Assembly: GCA_964590515.1 (NCBI GenBank)
Contig: CAZPZD010000013.1
Location: 1 to 50,552, forward strand
Source: JADFRG01 sp964590515
GTDB taxonomy: Bacteria; Chloroflexota; Anaerolineae; Anaerolineales; E44-bin32
DNA: 50,552 nt
Reading direction: 5' to 3'
Below, one piece after another: positions 39,805 through 48,680 of this stretch. Both the position numbers and the translations under genes were made by a program. Every line of letters starts with the position of its first letter. The stretch's first letter is position 1. The notes under the pieces are model-generated. The model saw only the letters and a list, made by a program, of their open reading frames with translations. It searched no databases and was not told the origin of the DNA.

Positions 39805-41066
39805 TAGTCGTCGAATCGGCGGAGAATCAAACAGGCGTTTTGGCCGCCGAGGCCAAACGAGTTTGAGAGCGTAACCGTAACATCGACCTGGCGGGCGCCG
39901 GCAGCCACGTAATCCAGATCGCAGGCGGGGTCGGGATGCTCGAGGTTGATCGTCGGGTGAATCATTCCACGCTCGAGCGAAAGCGCACAGGCCACCGCCT
40001 CGATCGCTCCCGAGGCGCCCATCGAATGTCCGAGCATCGACTTGGTGGAAGAGATGGGTATGTCGTAAGCCCGTTCACCGAAAAGCAGCTTGATGGCCAG
40101 GGTCTCGACTGCATCGTTTGTGGGGGTGGAGGTTCCGTGGGCGTTAATATACCCGACCTCGCTCGGCGCGAGCTGGGCGTCTTCAAGCGCCCAGCGCATC
40201 GTGCGCAAGGCGCCGTTGCCGCTTGGCTCCAAGGTGGCGATGTGGAATGCATCGCTCGAACTGGCATGCCCGGCTACTTCGGCGTAGATGCGGGCCCCGC
40301 GCTGCTGGGCGTTTTCAAGGCTTTCAAGAACCAGCCCGGCGGCGCCTTCTGAGAACACGAAGCCTTCCCGGTCAGCATCGAACGGGCGCGAGGCCCGTTG
40401 GGGATCGTCGTTGTAGTTGATCGGCAGGGCTCGCATCGCGGCGAAACCGGCGAACATAAAATCCGACACTGCGGCCTCGGCCGCGCCAGTCAGGACGACG
40501 TCGGCATGTCCCCACCGAATCATCTCGGCGGCCTCCCCCACCGCCTGAGTCCCGGCGGCACAGGCGGTCACAATCGTTTTGTTCGGCCCTTGCGCGGCAT
40601 GGCGTTCGGCCACGTAGAATGTGGCGGTGTTGTGCATCGCCGAGGGGATGACGAAAGGATTGACTTTGGCCCATCCCTTTTCGAGATACTCGGCGTACCC
40701 CGCGAAAGCGCGGTCAAGTCCGCCGATTGCGGTGCCAAGGCTGACGCCGACCCGTTCTGGATTCGAGGACCGTTCAGGCAGGCCCGCGTCTTGGACCGCC
40801 ATCTGGATGACGCCGAGCGCGATCTGGGAGGCGAAGGACATTCGGCGGGCTTCCTTCGGCGAAAGGAAGTTTTCAACTTCGAAGTCGGGGATTTCGCCCG
40901 CAATCTGACAGGGGAAATCGGAGGCGTCGAATCGGGTGATCCGCCGGACACCGGACTTCCCGGCAAGCAGGGCCGTCCAAAACTTCTCGAGGGTGGAACC
41001 GACCGGGCTCGCCACTCCCATCCCGGTGATCACGACTCGGCGACGTCGATCGCCGTTCTGGGTCAT
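39804..41066 (-). CDS. fabF: Beta-ketoacyl-ACP synthase II
   Basis: A 420-aa condensing enzyme that elongates acyl-ACP with malonyl-ACP. The Cys-His-His triad is intact: C169 in VTACAAGTQAV, H310 in NAHGTSTPTND and H347 in KSMLGHSMGASG. The terminal NSFGLGGQNACLIL is typical. Full length. The ATG shares ATGA with the plsX stop, so the initiating acyltransferase precursor gene and the elongation gene are coupled. Confidence 0.96.
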   Translation of the reverse strand: MTQNGDRRRRVVITGMGVASPVGSTLEKFWTALLAGKSGVRRITRFDASDFPCQIAGEIPDFEVENFLSPKEARRMSFASQIALGVIQMAVQDAGLPERSSNPERVGVSLGTAIGGLDRAFAGYAEYLEKGWAKVNPFVIPSAMHNTATFYVAERHAAQGPNKTIVTACAAGTQAVGEAAEMIRWGHADVVLTGAAEAAVSDFMFAGFAAMRALPINYNDDPQRASRPFDADREGFVFSEGAAGLVLESLENAQQRGARIYAEVAGHASSSDAFHIATLEPSGNGALRTMRWALEDAQLAPSEVGYINAHGTSTPTNDAVETLAIKLLFGERAYDIPISSTKSMLGHSMGASGAIEAVACALSLERGMIHPTINLEHPDPACDLDYVAAGARQVDVTVTLSNSFGLGGQNACLILRRFDD

Positions 41067-42055
41067 CCTCTAACTCCGGCGAGCGCGAGTGCCAGCCGAT
41101 CTCGCATAGCCTGCAGCAATCCGGCCGAAACGGCCTCGCGGGCGACCCGGATCGCATTCAAGAGAGCCCGGTCCGTTGACCGGCCGTGGCCGATGAACAC
41201 CAGCCCATCCACTCCGAGCAAAGGCACCGCTCCGTATTCGGACGGATCGAGCAGCCTGGACACCCGCTTGAAGGCCGGCCTGGCGAGCCAGCCACCCGCC
41301 GCGCTGATCGGCGAGGCCCGGATTTCGGTCCTCAGCCATTCAACCAGAAGTGCAGCGACCGCCTCACTGGTCTTCAGGAAGACGTTCCCCGTAAACCCGT
41401 CAGTCACGACGACGTCTGCCTTGCCCGCGTAGAGATCCTTCGGTTCCAGATTTCCGATGAAATTGAGATCGGCAGCTCTCAGCAGCGGCGCGCTCTGCTT
41501 CACCAGGTCGTTGCCCTTTCCCTCTTCTTCTCCGGTAGATAGCAACCCGACCCGCGGGTTGGGCCGATGCAAGACCAGCTCGGCGTAGATCGAACCCATA
41601 ATCGCAAACTGCAACAGATATTCAGGTTTGCACTCGACATTGGCCCCGATGTCGACCACAACCGTCCCACCATCGCGGACCGGAAAGACGGGACCGAGCG
41701 CCGGCCGCTTCACCCCCGGGATCCTTCCGAGCTTGAATAGGGCGGTGGCCATGGCCCCACCGGTATTCCCGGCCGTCACGAAGGCGTCGGCCTGGCCCCC
41801 TTTCAAGAGCTCCATTCCGACCGCCATCGAACTGAGAGGCTTTTGCCTGGCCGCCTCCGCCGGCTTGTCGGTCATTTCCAGAATTTCTGGGGCATCGACC
41901 ACTTCGTAGGCCGAGGCCTCCGCGTGATTCTCAAGCAGTTGGCGGGGACCCGTCAGCGTGAGGGGCTCGCCCCAACGGGCGTAGGCCTGGGCAGCCGCGG
42001 CGAGTTCCGGGCCCGGAGCGGTGTCGCTTCCCATCGCATCCAAGACGATACGCAT
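41063..42055 (-). CDS. plsX: Phosphate acyltransferase PlsX
   Basis: A 330-aa enzyme making acyl-phosphate from acyl-ACP for glycerolipid synthesis. Signatures are RIVLDAMGSDTAPG at the start, VTAGNTGGAMA, VVDIGANVECKPEYL, GLLSTGEEEGKGNDL and VVVTDGFTGNVFLKTSE. Length is normal. The ATG lacks a good ribosome site. It is first of the plsX-fabF operon; the acyl-phosphate product would feed PlsY, which is not in the window. Confidence 0.95.
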   Translation of the reverse strand: MRIVLDAMGSDTAPGPELAAAAQAYARWGEPLTLTGPRQLLENHAEASAYEVVDAPEILEMTDKPAEAARQKPLSSMAVGMELLKGGQADAFVTAGNTGGAMATALFKLGRIPGVKRPALGPVFPVRDGGTVVVDIGANVECKPEYLLQFAIMGSIYAELVLHRPNPRVGLLSTGEEEGKGNDLVKQSAPLLRAADLNFIGNLEPKDLYAGKADVVVTDGFTGNVFLKTSEAVAALLVEWLRTEIRASPISAAGGWLARPAFKRVSRLLDPSEYGAVPLLGVDGLVFIGHGRSTDRALLNAIRVAREAVSAGLLQAMRDRLALALAGVRG

Positions 42056-42159
42056 CGATTAATTCGCGAGCCTGCGACTCGGCGAGCACAGCTTCGACGG
42101 CAATTGCATTCGCGATCTCGGGGGGTGAGTGCCTGGTCGGGGCGGTTCGGCTGATTCCG

Positions 42160-42187
42160 TTGACTCCCCCCGGCGGTTCGCTATAAT
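42160..42187 (+). promoter_or_regulatory. Strong promoter of tRNA-Leu
   Basis: TTGACT and TATAAT separated by 16 bases, about 70 bases ahead of the tRNA. The best -35/-10 match in the window. Confidence 0.75.
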
Positions 42188-42259
42188 ACCGCAAATCGGG
42201 CGAGGGCCGTGGCCGCGCGGCGCCGGCGGAGATGGGTGACCTCGCTTTCGATCTGTCCT

Positions 42260-42344
42260 GCGCTGGTGCTGGAATTGGTAGACAGGCATGGTTGAGGGCC
42301 ATGTGCCGCAAGGCGTGTGGGTTCAAGTCCCACCCAGCGCACCA
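42260..42344 (+). tRNA. tRNA-Leu, anticodon GAG, CCA encoded
   Basis: An 85-nt class II tRNA with encoded CCA. Acceptor GCGCTGG/CCAGCGC with discriminator A, anticodon stem CATGG/CCATG around loop TTGAGGG (anticodon GAG, reading CUC/CUU), a long variable arm TGCC-GCAA-GGCG, and T arm GTGGG-TTCAAGT-CCCAC. Confidence 0.97.
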
Positions 42345-42348
42345 TCAA

Positions 42349-42375
42349 CGGGTTGCCGAGAGGCAACCCGGCTTT
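42349..42375 (+). terminator. Hairpin terminator after tRNA-Leu
   Basis: A perfect 9-bp stem CGGGTTGCC / GGCAACCCG with loop GAGA, four bases after the CCA, followed by GCTTTG. The U-tract is short. It also lies just past the stop of the convergent LCP-like gene and may serve both strands. Confidence 0.65.
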
Positions 42376-42378
42376 GTC

Positions 42379-43104
42379 TCAATCCAGACAGGCGACGGTT
42401 TGATTCTGGGGAGCGAACACCAGAATTGAAGCGGGTCCGAGTGGGAGTAATCGCAGGTAGAGCGTAATCAAGTCCTGCGGAGGGACCGACGTGTAGGCAT
42501 GCTCGGGAATGAGCTTGGTCAAGCGGGTTAGGTCGACCTGGCGGGCAGGCTCCGTAGCCCGGTGGGCGAGGGAAATCAAGAACTGCTCCTGGGAGGTCAG
42601 CAAGCCGGCCGGATTTTGATACAGGCTGCGCAGCACCGCGACAACTTGGTCCCCATCGAGTTCAACCCCGTTCAGGTCCAATCCGCGCAGTTCATCGATC
42701 AGCACCGTGAAGGCGGCTTCATCGGCGACCACGACTGCATCCGGCGCAGCGGCTCCAAAGGACGCCAGGAAGGCAGCGCTCGGGCCAATCTGGGGCTCCC
42801 AGACAAATAACTCCTGCAGGGTGGCGGGGGAACTCCCGCAAACCAGTCCATCGATCGGTTGGCCGAAAAGGATGACGTCTCGCTGCTCCGCGCTAAATGT
42901 CGCCAGCCAGACCGCGACCAATCTGGGTTGAGGGGAGGCCAGGTTGTCGACACCGAGAATAAGGATTGTTTCGGTTGAACCCGCCCGGGGGGTCCCCTCG
43001 CTTCCTCCAGCGCTCTGCCCGCTCAGGAGGACGGTCACCAGCCCGGCCAGGAAGAAGAGGGCGAGGACAATGACGACCACGATTGGCCGACGCTGCTGAG
43101 TCAT
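42379..43104 (-). CDS. Membrane-anchored LytR-CpsA-Psr-like protein, degenerate
   Basis: About 241 aa. An N-terminal anchor (IVVVIVLALFFLAGLVTVLL) precedes an extracytoplasmic domain with an LCP-like layout: ILILGVDN opening, VVVADEAAFTVLIDELRGLDLNGV split across a strand-helix unit, and DGDQVVAVLRS. LCP proteins attach glycopolymers to the wall, but the arginine/aspartate cluster usually found after the first strand (RSDT) and the SIPRD motif are replaced (PRLVAVW, LFGQPID), so catalysis is doubtful. The ATG is taken at the start of the anchor; the frame stays open upstream to 43164. It probably has its own promoter. Confidence 0.7.
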   Translation of the reverse strand: MTQQRRPIVVVIVLALFFLAGLVTVLLSGQSAGGSEGTPRAGSTETILILGVDNLASPQPRLVAVWLATFSAEQRDVILFGQPIDGLVCGSSPATLQELFVWEPQIGPSAAFLASFGAAAPDAVVVADEAAFTVLIDELRGLDLNGVELDGDQVVAVLRSLYQNPAGLLTSQEQFLISLAHRATEPARQVDLTRLTKLIPEHAYTSVPPQDLITLYLRLLPLGPASILVFAPQNQTVACLD

Positions 43105-43146
43105 TCTCGAGGAGGATTGGGGCTGGATTCGAACAAATGCGTCCGG

Positions 43147-43174
43147 ATTGTACTCCGGGCGCACGGCCGCGCAA
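43147..43174 (-). promoter_or_regulatory. Putative promoter of the LCP-like gene
   Basis: TTGCGC, 16 bases, TACAAT, about 43 bases upstream of the chosen ATG. It lies in the 130-base gap after the small membrane-protein gene. Confidence 0.45.
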
Positions 43175-43238
43175 CTTATGCGGCTTCTTCAGCTCGATTC
43201 CGAGTGCAGTATCGACGGAGGTTCGGTCTGGAGCAGCC

Positions 43239-43439
43239 CTAGACGAGCCCGTTGATGATCGCCTGTCCAACCACCCGGCCGGCGAAGTAGGCCGCGAAAC
43301 CGCCCAGAAACACCGGTGCATAGGCCCGGCCGAGCCTCACCGCCTCGCGGTGCTGGAGGGCCCACTCTGCCAGCAGGACGGTGGTCTTGAGCAGAAGCAG
43401 ATTGAGCACCACGATCGGTCGATACTTTGGCTTATTCAT
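43239..43439 (-). CDS. Small membrane protein, 66 aa
   Basis: A 66-aa protein with two hydrophobic helices (VVLNLLLLKTTVLLAEWAL and FLGGFAAYFAGRVVGQAII) linked by a charged turn containing QHREAVRLGRAY. I know no family. Reality is supported by a GAGGTG ribosome site six bases before the ATG and by its place four bases after the upstream gene in the ftsZ operon. Tethering or modulating the divisome is a guess from context only. Confidence 0.65.
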   Translation of the reverse strand: MNKPKYRPIVVLNLLLLKTTVLLAEWALQHREAVRLGRAYAPVFLGGFAAYFAGRVVGQAIINGLV

Positions 43440-43443
43440 CGGT

Positions 43444-43677
43444 TCACCTCGATGTGCTGATTCGGATCACGTGGCCCTCGTTATCAGCCACGACCCGCAC
43501 GACTCTCTGCATGGATTTTCCGTTCGGCAGCCGCGCTGCCGCCTTATAGGTGAGCAGGAACAGGGCCGGCGAGTCTCCGGGGGGCGCTTGCCGTCGAATG
43601 GCTGGCCGCACCCCATCCATCTCCGGGAACTGCCCTACGACCGTGCCGCTAATCTTGCCGACCGTCTCGAGATTCAC
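43444..43677 (-). CDS. Small hypothetical protein, 77 aa
   Basis: A 77-aa soluble, beta-strand-rich small protein (ISGTVVGQFPEMDGV, ALFLLTYKAAARL, RVVRVVADNEGHVIRIS). I recognise no domain. It starts at a GTG one base after the ftsZ stop and is followed four bases later by the small membrane protein, so both small genes are co-transcribed with ftsZ. Confidence 0.62.
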   Translation of the reverse strand: MNLETVGKISGTVVGQFPEMDGVRPAIRRQAPPGDSPALFLLTYKAAARLPNGKSMQRVVRVVADNEGHVIRISTSR

Positions 43678-43678
43678 G

Positions 43679-44815
43679 CTAGCTTGCCTCGCGTTGGAGC
43701 GCGGCGATTGGTACGGCGCCGGACCGTTTGCGTAGGAATGCCGGGACGTCGAGATTATCCGAGACGATTGAGAACGGCTCGGGCTGATCTGTAACGAAGC
43801 TCCGGACCGGACGGCCTCCGATTCCGGTAACTACCAGGATAACCTGAACCCGTCCTTCCATGGTCGGCTCCGGGGTCACACCCAATACGACATCCAAGTC
43901 GAGCGGCAGATTCTCTCGGAGACTCTCGACCGCCGAGCCAACCTCCGACAGACTCAGATCGTCTCCCCCAGTGAAGTGCAGCAACGCGCCGGTCGCGAAC
44001 TCGAGGCTGTTGACCTCCAACAGCGGGTGATGCAGGGCCTGGTGTACGGCCATAGAGGCTTTCTCTTCGCCCTCGCCGAGCCCGATTGCCATTAGTGCCC
44101 CGCCTCCCTGCTGCATCAGGCTGCGCACATGGGCAAAATCCACATTGATCAACCCGGGTTTGGTGACCAGCTCGACGATCCCCTGAATTCCCTGCCGCAG
44201 TACATCGTCGGCGAAGCGGAACGCCATATCGAGACTCGAATTCCGGGGAACGGCCTCGAGCAGACGATCATTCGGGACGGTAATCAGTGTGTGGGTGTGA
44301 GGTTGCAGCCGCTTGACTCCTTCGACTGCGTTCTTGGCTCTCCGGCTCATTTCGAAGGCGAAGGGCATTGTCACGGTAGCGATGACGACGGCCCCGGCTT
44401 CTCGGGCGATCTCGGCCGCGATCGGGGCCGCGCCGGTTCCGGTACCGCCACCCATGCCGGCTGTGAGAAACACCATATCCGCGCCGGCGAAAACCTCCGC
44501 CAGCTCCCGGCTGCTCTCCAGTGCGGCGGCCGCTCCCACCCGGGGGTCTCCGCCGGAGCCTAGCCCACGGGTTACCGTCGGTCCCAGTTGGACTCGAGTC
44601 GGTGCCAGGCTCGAAGCGAGCGCCTGGCAATCGGTATTCGCGGCGATAAAACTGGCGCCGATCAATCCCAGTTCGACCATGCGGTCAATCGCGTTGCAGC
44701 CGCCGCCGCCCAGACCGATGACCTTGATCCGGGCCTGGCCAAATTCCGCGAGCTCACTCTGAGCCGTGGCCGGCGCAGCATTCGGATTCTGTGGAGCTGA
44801 TTTGACAGGGATCAT
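43679..44815 (-). CDS. ftsZ: Cell division GTPase FtsZ
   Basis: A 378-aa tubulin homologue that builds the division ring. The GTP-binding loops are GLGGGGCNAIDRM (35-47), NTDCQAL and the tubulin signature GGGTGTG (122-128); the catalytic T7 loop region NVDFAHVR is present. The C-terminal tail ends in DNLDVPAFLRKR and a short extension. The ATG has AAAGGAG upstream and shares ATGA with the upstream gene. The locus is not the usual division/cell-wall cluster: no ftsA, ftsQ or mur genes are nearby. Instead FtsZ is coupled to a TIM-barrel-like protein and two TPR proteins. Confidence 0.97.
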   Translation of the reverse strand: MIPVKSAPQNPNAAPATAQSELAEFGQARIKVIGLGGGGCNAIDRMVELGLIGASFIAANTDCQALASSLAPTRVQLGPTVTRGLGSGGDPRVGAAAALESSRELAEVFAGADMVFLTAGMGGGTGTGAAPIAAEIAREAGAVVIATVTMPFAFEMSRRAKNAVEGVKRLQPHTHTLITVPNDRLLEAVPRNSSLDMAFRFADDVLRQGIQGIVELVTKPGLINVDFAHVRSLMQQGGGALMAIGLGEGEEKASMAVHQALHHPLLEVNSLEFATGALLHFTGGDDLSLSEVGSAVESLRENLPLDLDVVLGVTPEPTMEGRVQVILVVTGIGGRPVRSFVTDQPEPFSIVSDNLDVPAFLRKRSGAVPIAALQREAS

Positions 44816-46047
44816 GACCTTCTCCTTTGGGCGGGGTCCCAGCTTGGTGTCGACGGAGATCCGACCCGCAACACCAGACACCCCTCGCGGGTCAGGCGGC
44901 GCTCGACGGAAGGCGGAATCGCGGCCTCGTCACCGACCAGCGTGACCCGCTTGGCTTGGGTTGCTTCGTCTGTCGAGAAGCCTACGACCGCATCTTGAGC
45001 CAATTGCCTGGCGGCCATCCACGCGTCATCGGACAGACCTGCATGGGGTAGCAGCACATAGTGGTTCAAAGGCTTGTCGACTTGAAGCGTGATCTGCTTC
45101 CCGGATGCGTCGATCATCCGCTTGGCGGCGGCGACGAGAGGCTTCGGCTCGCTGGGAGCCGCGAACCAGGCACTGGAATAGGCTTGGGAATCGGGATCGG
45201 AGGCCAGAAGGTAGAAATTGAAGGCCAGCACCGAATCGGTGACCTCAGCGGCTTGCAGAGCACGGAGGATTTCGCTAACCGCCTGAGCGGGACGCGCCCG
45301 GCCCGCCTCGGCCTCGCCGGGCCCACCGGCCACCACGATCATGGGCAGCTCGACGCCGATCTGGGATTTTGTGATAAGTCCGTACCAATCGAAGGTTCGA
45401 AAACCAATCTGGTCTTGAATTCCTTCCAACGCTTCGTAGGGTCGAGCCTCGGGCCAATTAGCCGGACCCCCATAACCCCAGTCGAGCGGATGATCGAAAG
45501 TCCAGCCGTAAATCGCGAGACACATCTTGCGAACTAGGGAGCTCTGTCCGCGTCGCTGAATGGACTGGAGGGCGGTCTCCAAGAAGGCGGTGTCCCAATA
45601 GTCGCCTCCCGGCTCGAGCGGAGGGAAGACCGGATTCAAGCCAACTGACTTCTCCAGTTGGAGGATGGGGAGCATCCGATCCACAAATCTTTCCACCAGA
45701 TCGGGTCGGCTCCAATCGGTGGCTGGCCAGCTGGTGCGCTGATTAGGCCGGTCGAAGACCACGACTTCCTGGACCCCCCAGGCCGAATAGCTGGTAAGCA
45801 AGGGGGCCAGTTCCCGAGGGCTGGTTTCCGTCATTCCGCTCTTGATCCAGACGACCGGCCTGATTCCGGCCTCCACGATCCCGCGCACAAACGGCTCCGG
45901 GATCGACCGTTTCGGAGAGGCGGACAAGACCAGCCACCGGGCCTCGAGTTTTAGTAGCACCGGCAGCCACTGTTCGAGGTCCCGCCCGGAATAGTGGTTA
46001 TCGTCGGGGAAGTAGTGAAACCCTAGTCTCGAAAGGGGTGAACTCAT
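44812..46047 (-). CDS. Predicted TIM-barrel protein, unknown function
   Basis: A 411-aa cytoplasmic-looking protein with no signal peptide. The N-terminal 300 residues read like a glycoside-hydrolase-type barrel: LGFHYFPDDNHY, LEARWLVLSAS, GIRPVVWIKSGM, GVQEVVVFDRPNQ, KMCLAIYGWTFDHPLDWGYG and LPMIVVAGGPGE could be successive strands. A C-terminal part (LQVDKPLNHYVLLPHAG, then VTLVGDEAAIPPSVERRL) looks like a separate alpha/beta domain. I know no named family. The ATG after the peptidase gene is used; the open frame extends upstream over it. The stop overlaps ftsZ (ATGA). Confidence 0.72.
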   Translation of the reverse strand: MSSPLSRLGFHYFPDDNHYSGRDLEQWLPVLLKLEARWLVLSASPKRSIPEPFVRGIVEAGIRPVVWIKSGMTETSPRELAPLLTSYSAWGVQEVVVFDRPNQRTSWPATDWSRPDLVERFVDRMLPILQLEKSVGLNPVFPPLEPGGDYWDTAFLETALQSIQRRGQSSLVRKMCLAIYGWTFDHPLDWGYGGPANWPEARPYEALEGIQDQIGFRTFDWYGLITKSQIGVELPMIVVAGGPGEAEAGRARPAQAVSEILRALQAAEVTDSVLAFNFYLLASDPDSQAYSSAWFAAPSEPKPLVAAAKRMIDASGKQITLQVDKPLNHYVLLPHAGLSDDAWMAARQLAQDAVVGFSTDEATQAKRVTLVGDEAAIPPSVERRLTREGCLVLRVGSPSTPSWDPAQRRRS

Positions 46048-46097
46048 CGCCTGGCCTTTGCCTACCTTAAGCCCTTGCAATTTTCGTGCCAAAGGGC

Positions 46098-48680
46098 TTA
46101 GCGGGAGACGGCCAGTTTCAAGAGCTTGCCTGACTTGTCCATTGTCAGTCTTGCAAAGCGCGGGTGAAGCTGACCACCGCCGACCATTTGTTTGCCGAGG
46201 GTCAAAACGTAGACCTCGTGGCTTCCAATCGATTTGATCCCCACCTGCTGGGTAGGGCAGGCATGATTGGGGTCCGAGCAGCCCCAGTGTTGGGTGTGAA
46301 GCTGACAATTCGCATCAACCATACCCGGGAGGTACTTGGACACGATCGCACGGACCTTATCGGTCGTCACTGAGTCGGGCTCGACACTCAATAGGTCAGG
46401 CCCACCAAGCGCACAGGCAGTCTTCAGAGATTCGGGTCGGGCCAGGCTGCGCGGAATCTGTTTGCCGGTGGTAGCGCGGCCGGACGCGTCTAGCGCGAAC
46501 AGCGGATCTCCGTACAGCACAAAGGAGATCAACGTCTTCTGATCTTCACCGTCGAGGAACCCCTGCCGTTCGTGCATCTCGGCCACTAACTTCAACTTCG
46601 CCCGCCGGAGGGCCTCACCAACCGCACTCCCCTGGCGCAGCTCGTCCCAAAAGAGCCGACCGATCAGATCGGCGGCAATAAGCGGCGGGGAGATCGCACC
46701 GTACGAAATCTTGGTCGATCCGATGACTCCATGGCTGCCGCTGGATAGGAACTTCAAGCTCAAGGCGGTCTGGCTGGTTTTTCCGATTACGTGAGCTCCA
46801 TAGCAGGCCTCGGTAAACACGACCTTAGGCGCCCGGCCGCCGTTGACAACGTCTTGAGGCCTCAAGGCGACCGGGAACTCCGAACCTCCAGCCCGGTCCC
46901 GCAGTGGATCGCGCTGCCCGAACCACTCCGGCGAATCCTCCAGTCCGTGGAGATTGAAGTAGGAAAGACTGTTCGGTCGACCAATCGCCTCCGGCATCGA
47001 ACCAACCTGGGCCGGTGGGGAGGTGATCAGTGAACGCGGGGCCCCGATCGCACGGAATACCGCCAAGGAGGCCTTGCGCCAGATGCTGGCACTGTATCCG
47101 ACCGCGACTGGCTCAGGACGCAAGAAGCGGCCGAACCGATCGCGGACCCAAGCTCCGACGCCGGCGAAGGTCCGAGAAGTGTCTCTGTGCGCCTGAGCCG
47201 CGTTCTGCAACGCGCCCACCAGCAGATCGACCTCGGTATCCGACGGCAAGCGGCCCACCGGCCACTCGGGCGCGAAGTAGTTCTCGTCCGATGTCGCATA
47301 GGGGTTATCGGAAGGCACCAGATCGTCGTCGTCGTCGGTCGGATTCGGGAGCATGTGGAAGGGAACGACGCCGTGCCCACCAACGATGAGAACTGCCCCA
47401 ATCATCTCGCCTCGGCTCCTGAGGGCTTGATCGAGGTCAGCCAGCCGCAGCTTGATCTGCCAGGCATTTCCAGGATCGCACGGGTGCAGCCCGAAGGGTG
47501 CCAGGTACTTCGGATCGTCGACGTAGAACCGGTAGGCGGCCCAATTTCGTTTGCGACGGACAATATCAACAAGGGTCGCGACTGCGCCATCGACCCGGGC
47601 GAAGGCGGGCTCGCCCAGTTCCTGGACAAGCCTGGTGTGGCTCGAAAGAACGATATATGCGGGGAGCCGTTGGTCCTGATCCGCACTCGGCTGCCGCGCG
47701 TTCAATCGCTGCGCCAGCCGATCGAACTCACTCCTGACCGCAATCAGGGTCTCGGAGGGCACCGAGCTGGCGACCTGATCCCCAGAGTCCGGTCCCTGAA
47801 AGGTTTCCCCCGGTTCAGGCGACGGCATCTTCCGATGTCCGGATGCGTTCACCGGCTCAGATCGCAGCTTTTTCTCGTCGGAAGTGTGCACAGACCCCGC
47901 CAGATACGTACCTCCCAAGACCGAAGCCACCGGCGCCGGAACGGGTCGGCTGAGCACGGCGTCCATCTTCGCCGGCCACAGCCGGCGATAGGGATGGCCC
48001 GCTCCCAGCAGCGAGTCGGCAACAATCCCCACCGGGTCAGCCGCGGCCAGCCGTTGGAGGGCGGCTACGCTGGCGGCCTTCCGAGCAGTGCGCAGTCCCG
48101 CGATGGCCAGGATCAGCTGAAATCCCAGGCACTCCGGCCACCGACCCTGCGCAATCTCGGCGATCGCGCATGCGGCACCAAAATCACCGCTTGCTAGCCG
48201 GGCTTTGACCGCGACGATCGAGGGCAGGGGCAGGCTGGGGTCGGAGGTCAGGGCTTCCTGGGAAGCGCGCACCGCTTCGGATGGATCGCCATCCGAGAGG
48301 GCCCGGACCGCCCGTGAGAGGGGGTGCGCCCAGGCGGGGGCGCTGGCGCGGTCTGGGGCCCCGTCGGTGAGCGCCTGGCGGCAAGCTTCGTACAGAGCCG
48401 GTCGCAGCGTGTCTGCGGCCTGCCGGTAGGCGCGGACCAGGAGGGAGTAGCCTTCTACGCACTCCGGATCGGCGGCCACAATCTCCATGAGACGCTCGGT
48501 AGCTGGTTTGACCAGCCCCAGGTCAAGCTCCGACCGGGCGAGCTGTAGGCGTACCTCAGCGTCCCCTGGCCAGGCTGTCAGCCAGTCCGCGGCCACGCTG
48601 CGGGCGAAATCGAATCGACGCGCCAGGGCTGCCGCGTGCAGGAGGCTGATAAACGTCTCTCGATCGGTCAAGCTAGCCAT
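46098..48680 (-). CDS. TPR protein with gingipain-like (clan CD) peptidase domain
   Basis: An 860-aa protein without a signal peptide. Residues 1-240 are helical TPR-like repeats, a polar linker runs to about 335, then residues 340-735 resemble a C25/caspase-fold peptidase: LIVGGHGVVPFHMLP (432-445), the acidic loop and PEWPVGRLPS typical of gingipain-like proteins, the catalytic His in NLHG (H578), the Cys in FTEACYG (C626) and a closing YGDPLFAL. A C-terminal domain of about 120 residues contains extra cysteines. Both dyad residues are present, so activity is likely. Being intracellular it would be a regulated protease rather than a secreted gingipain. The start overlaps the upstream TPR gene by 8 bases. 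Confidence 0.82.
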   Translation of the reverse strand: MASLTDRETFISLLHAAALARRFDFARSVAADWLTAWPGDAEVRLQLARSELDLGLVKPATERLMEIVAADPECVEGYSLLVRAYRQAADTLRPALYEACRQALTDGAPDRASAPAWAHPLSRAVRALSDGDPSEAVRASQEALTSDPSLPLPSIVAVKARLASGDFGAACAIAEIAQGRWPECLGFQLILAIAGLRTARKAASVAALQRLAAADPVGIVADSLLGAGHPYRRLWPAKMDAVLSRPVPAPVASVLGGTYLAGSVHTSDEKKLRSEPVNASGHRKMPSPEPGETFQGPDSGDQVASSVPSETLIAVRSEFDRLAQRLNARQPSADQDQRLPAYIVLSSHTRLVQELGEPAFARVDGAVATLVDIVRRKRNWAAYRFYVDDPKYLAPFGLHPCDPGNAWQIKLRLADLDQALRSRGEMIGAVLIVGGHGVVPFHMLPNPTDDDDDLVPSDNPYATSDENYFAPEWPVGRLPSDTEVDLLVGALQNAAQAHRDTSRTFAGVGAWVRDRFGRFLRPEPVAVGYSASIWRKASLAVFRAIGAPRSLITSPPAQVGSMPEAIGRPNSLSYFNLHGLEDSPEWFGQRDPLRDRAGGSEFPVALRPQDVVNGGRAPKVVFTEACYGAHVIGKTSQTALSLKFLSSGSHGVIGSTKISYGAISPPLIAADLIGRLFWDELRQGSAVGEALRRAKLKLVAEMHERQGFLDGEDQKTLISFVLYGDPLFALDASGRATTGKQIPRSLARPESLKTACALGGPDLLSVEPDSVTTDKVRAIVSKYLPGMVDANCQLHTQHWGCSDPNHACPTQQVGIKSIGSHEVYVLTLGKQMVGGGQLHPRFARLTMDKSGKLLKLAVSR

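Noticed and set aside
42059..42366. Several short open frames around tRNA-Leu and its promoter
   Set aside because: They overlap the tRNA, its promoter and terminator, lack ribosome sites and show no protein-like pattern.
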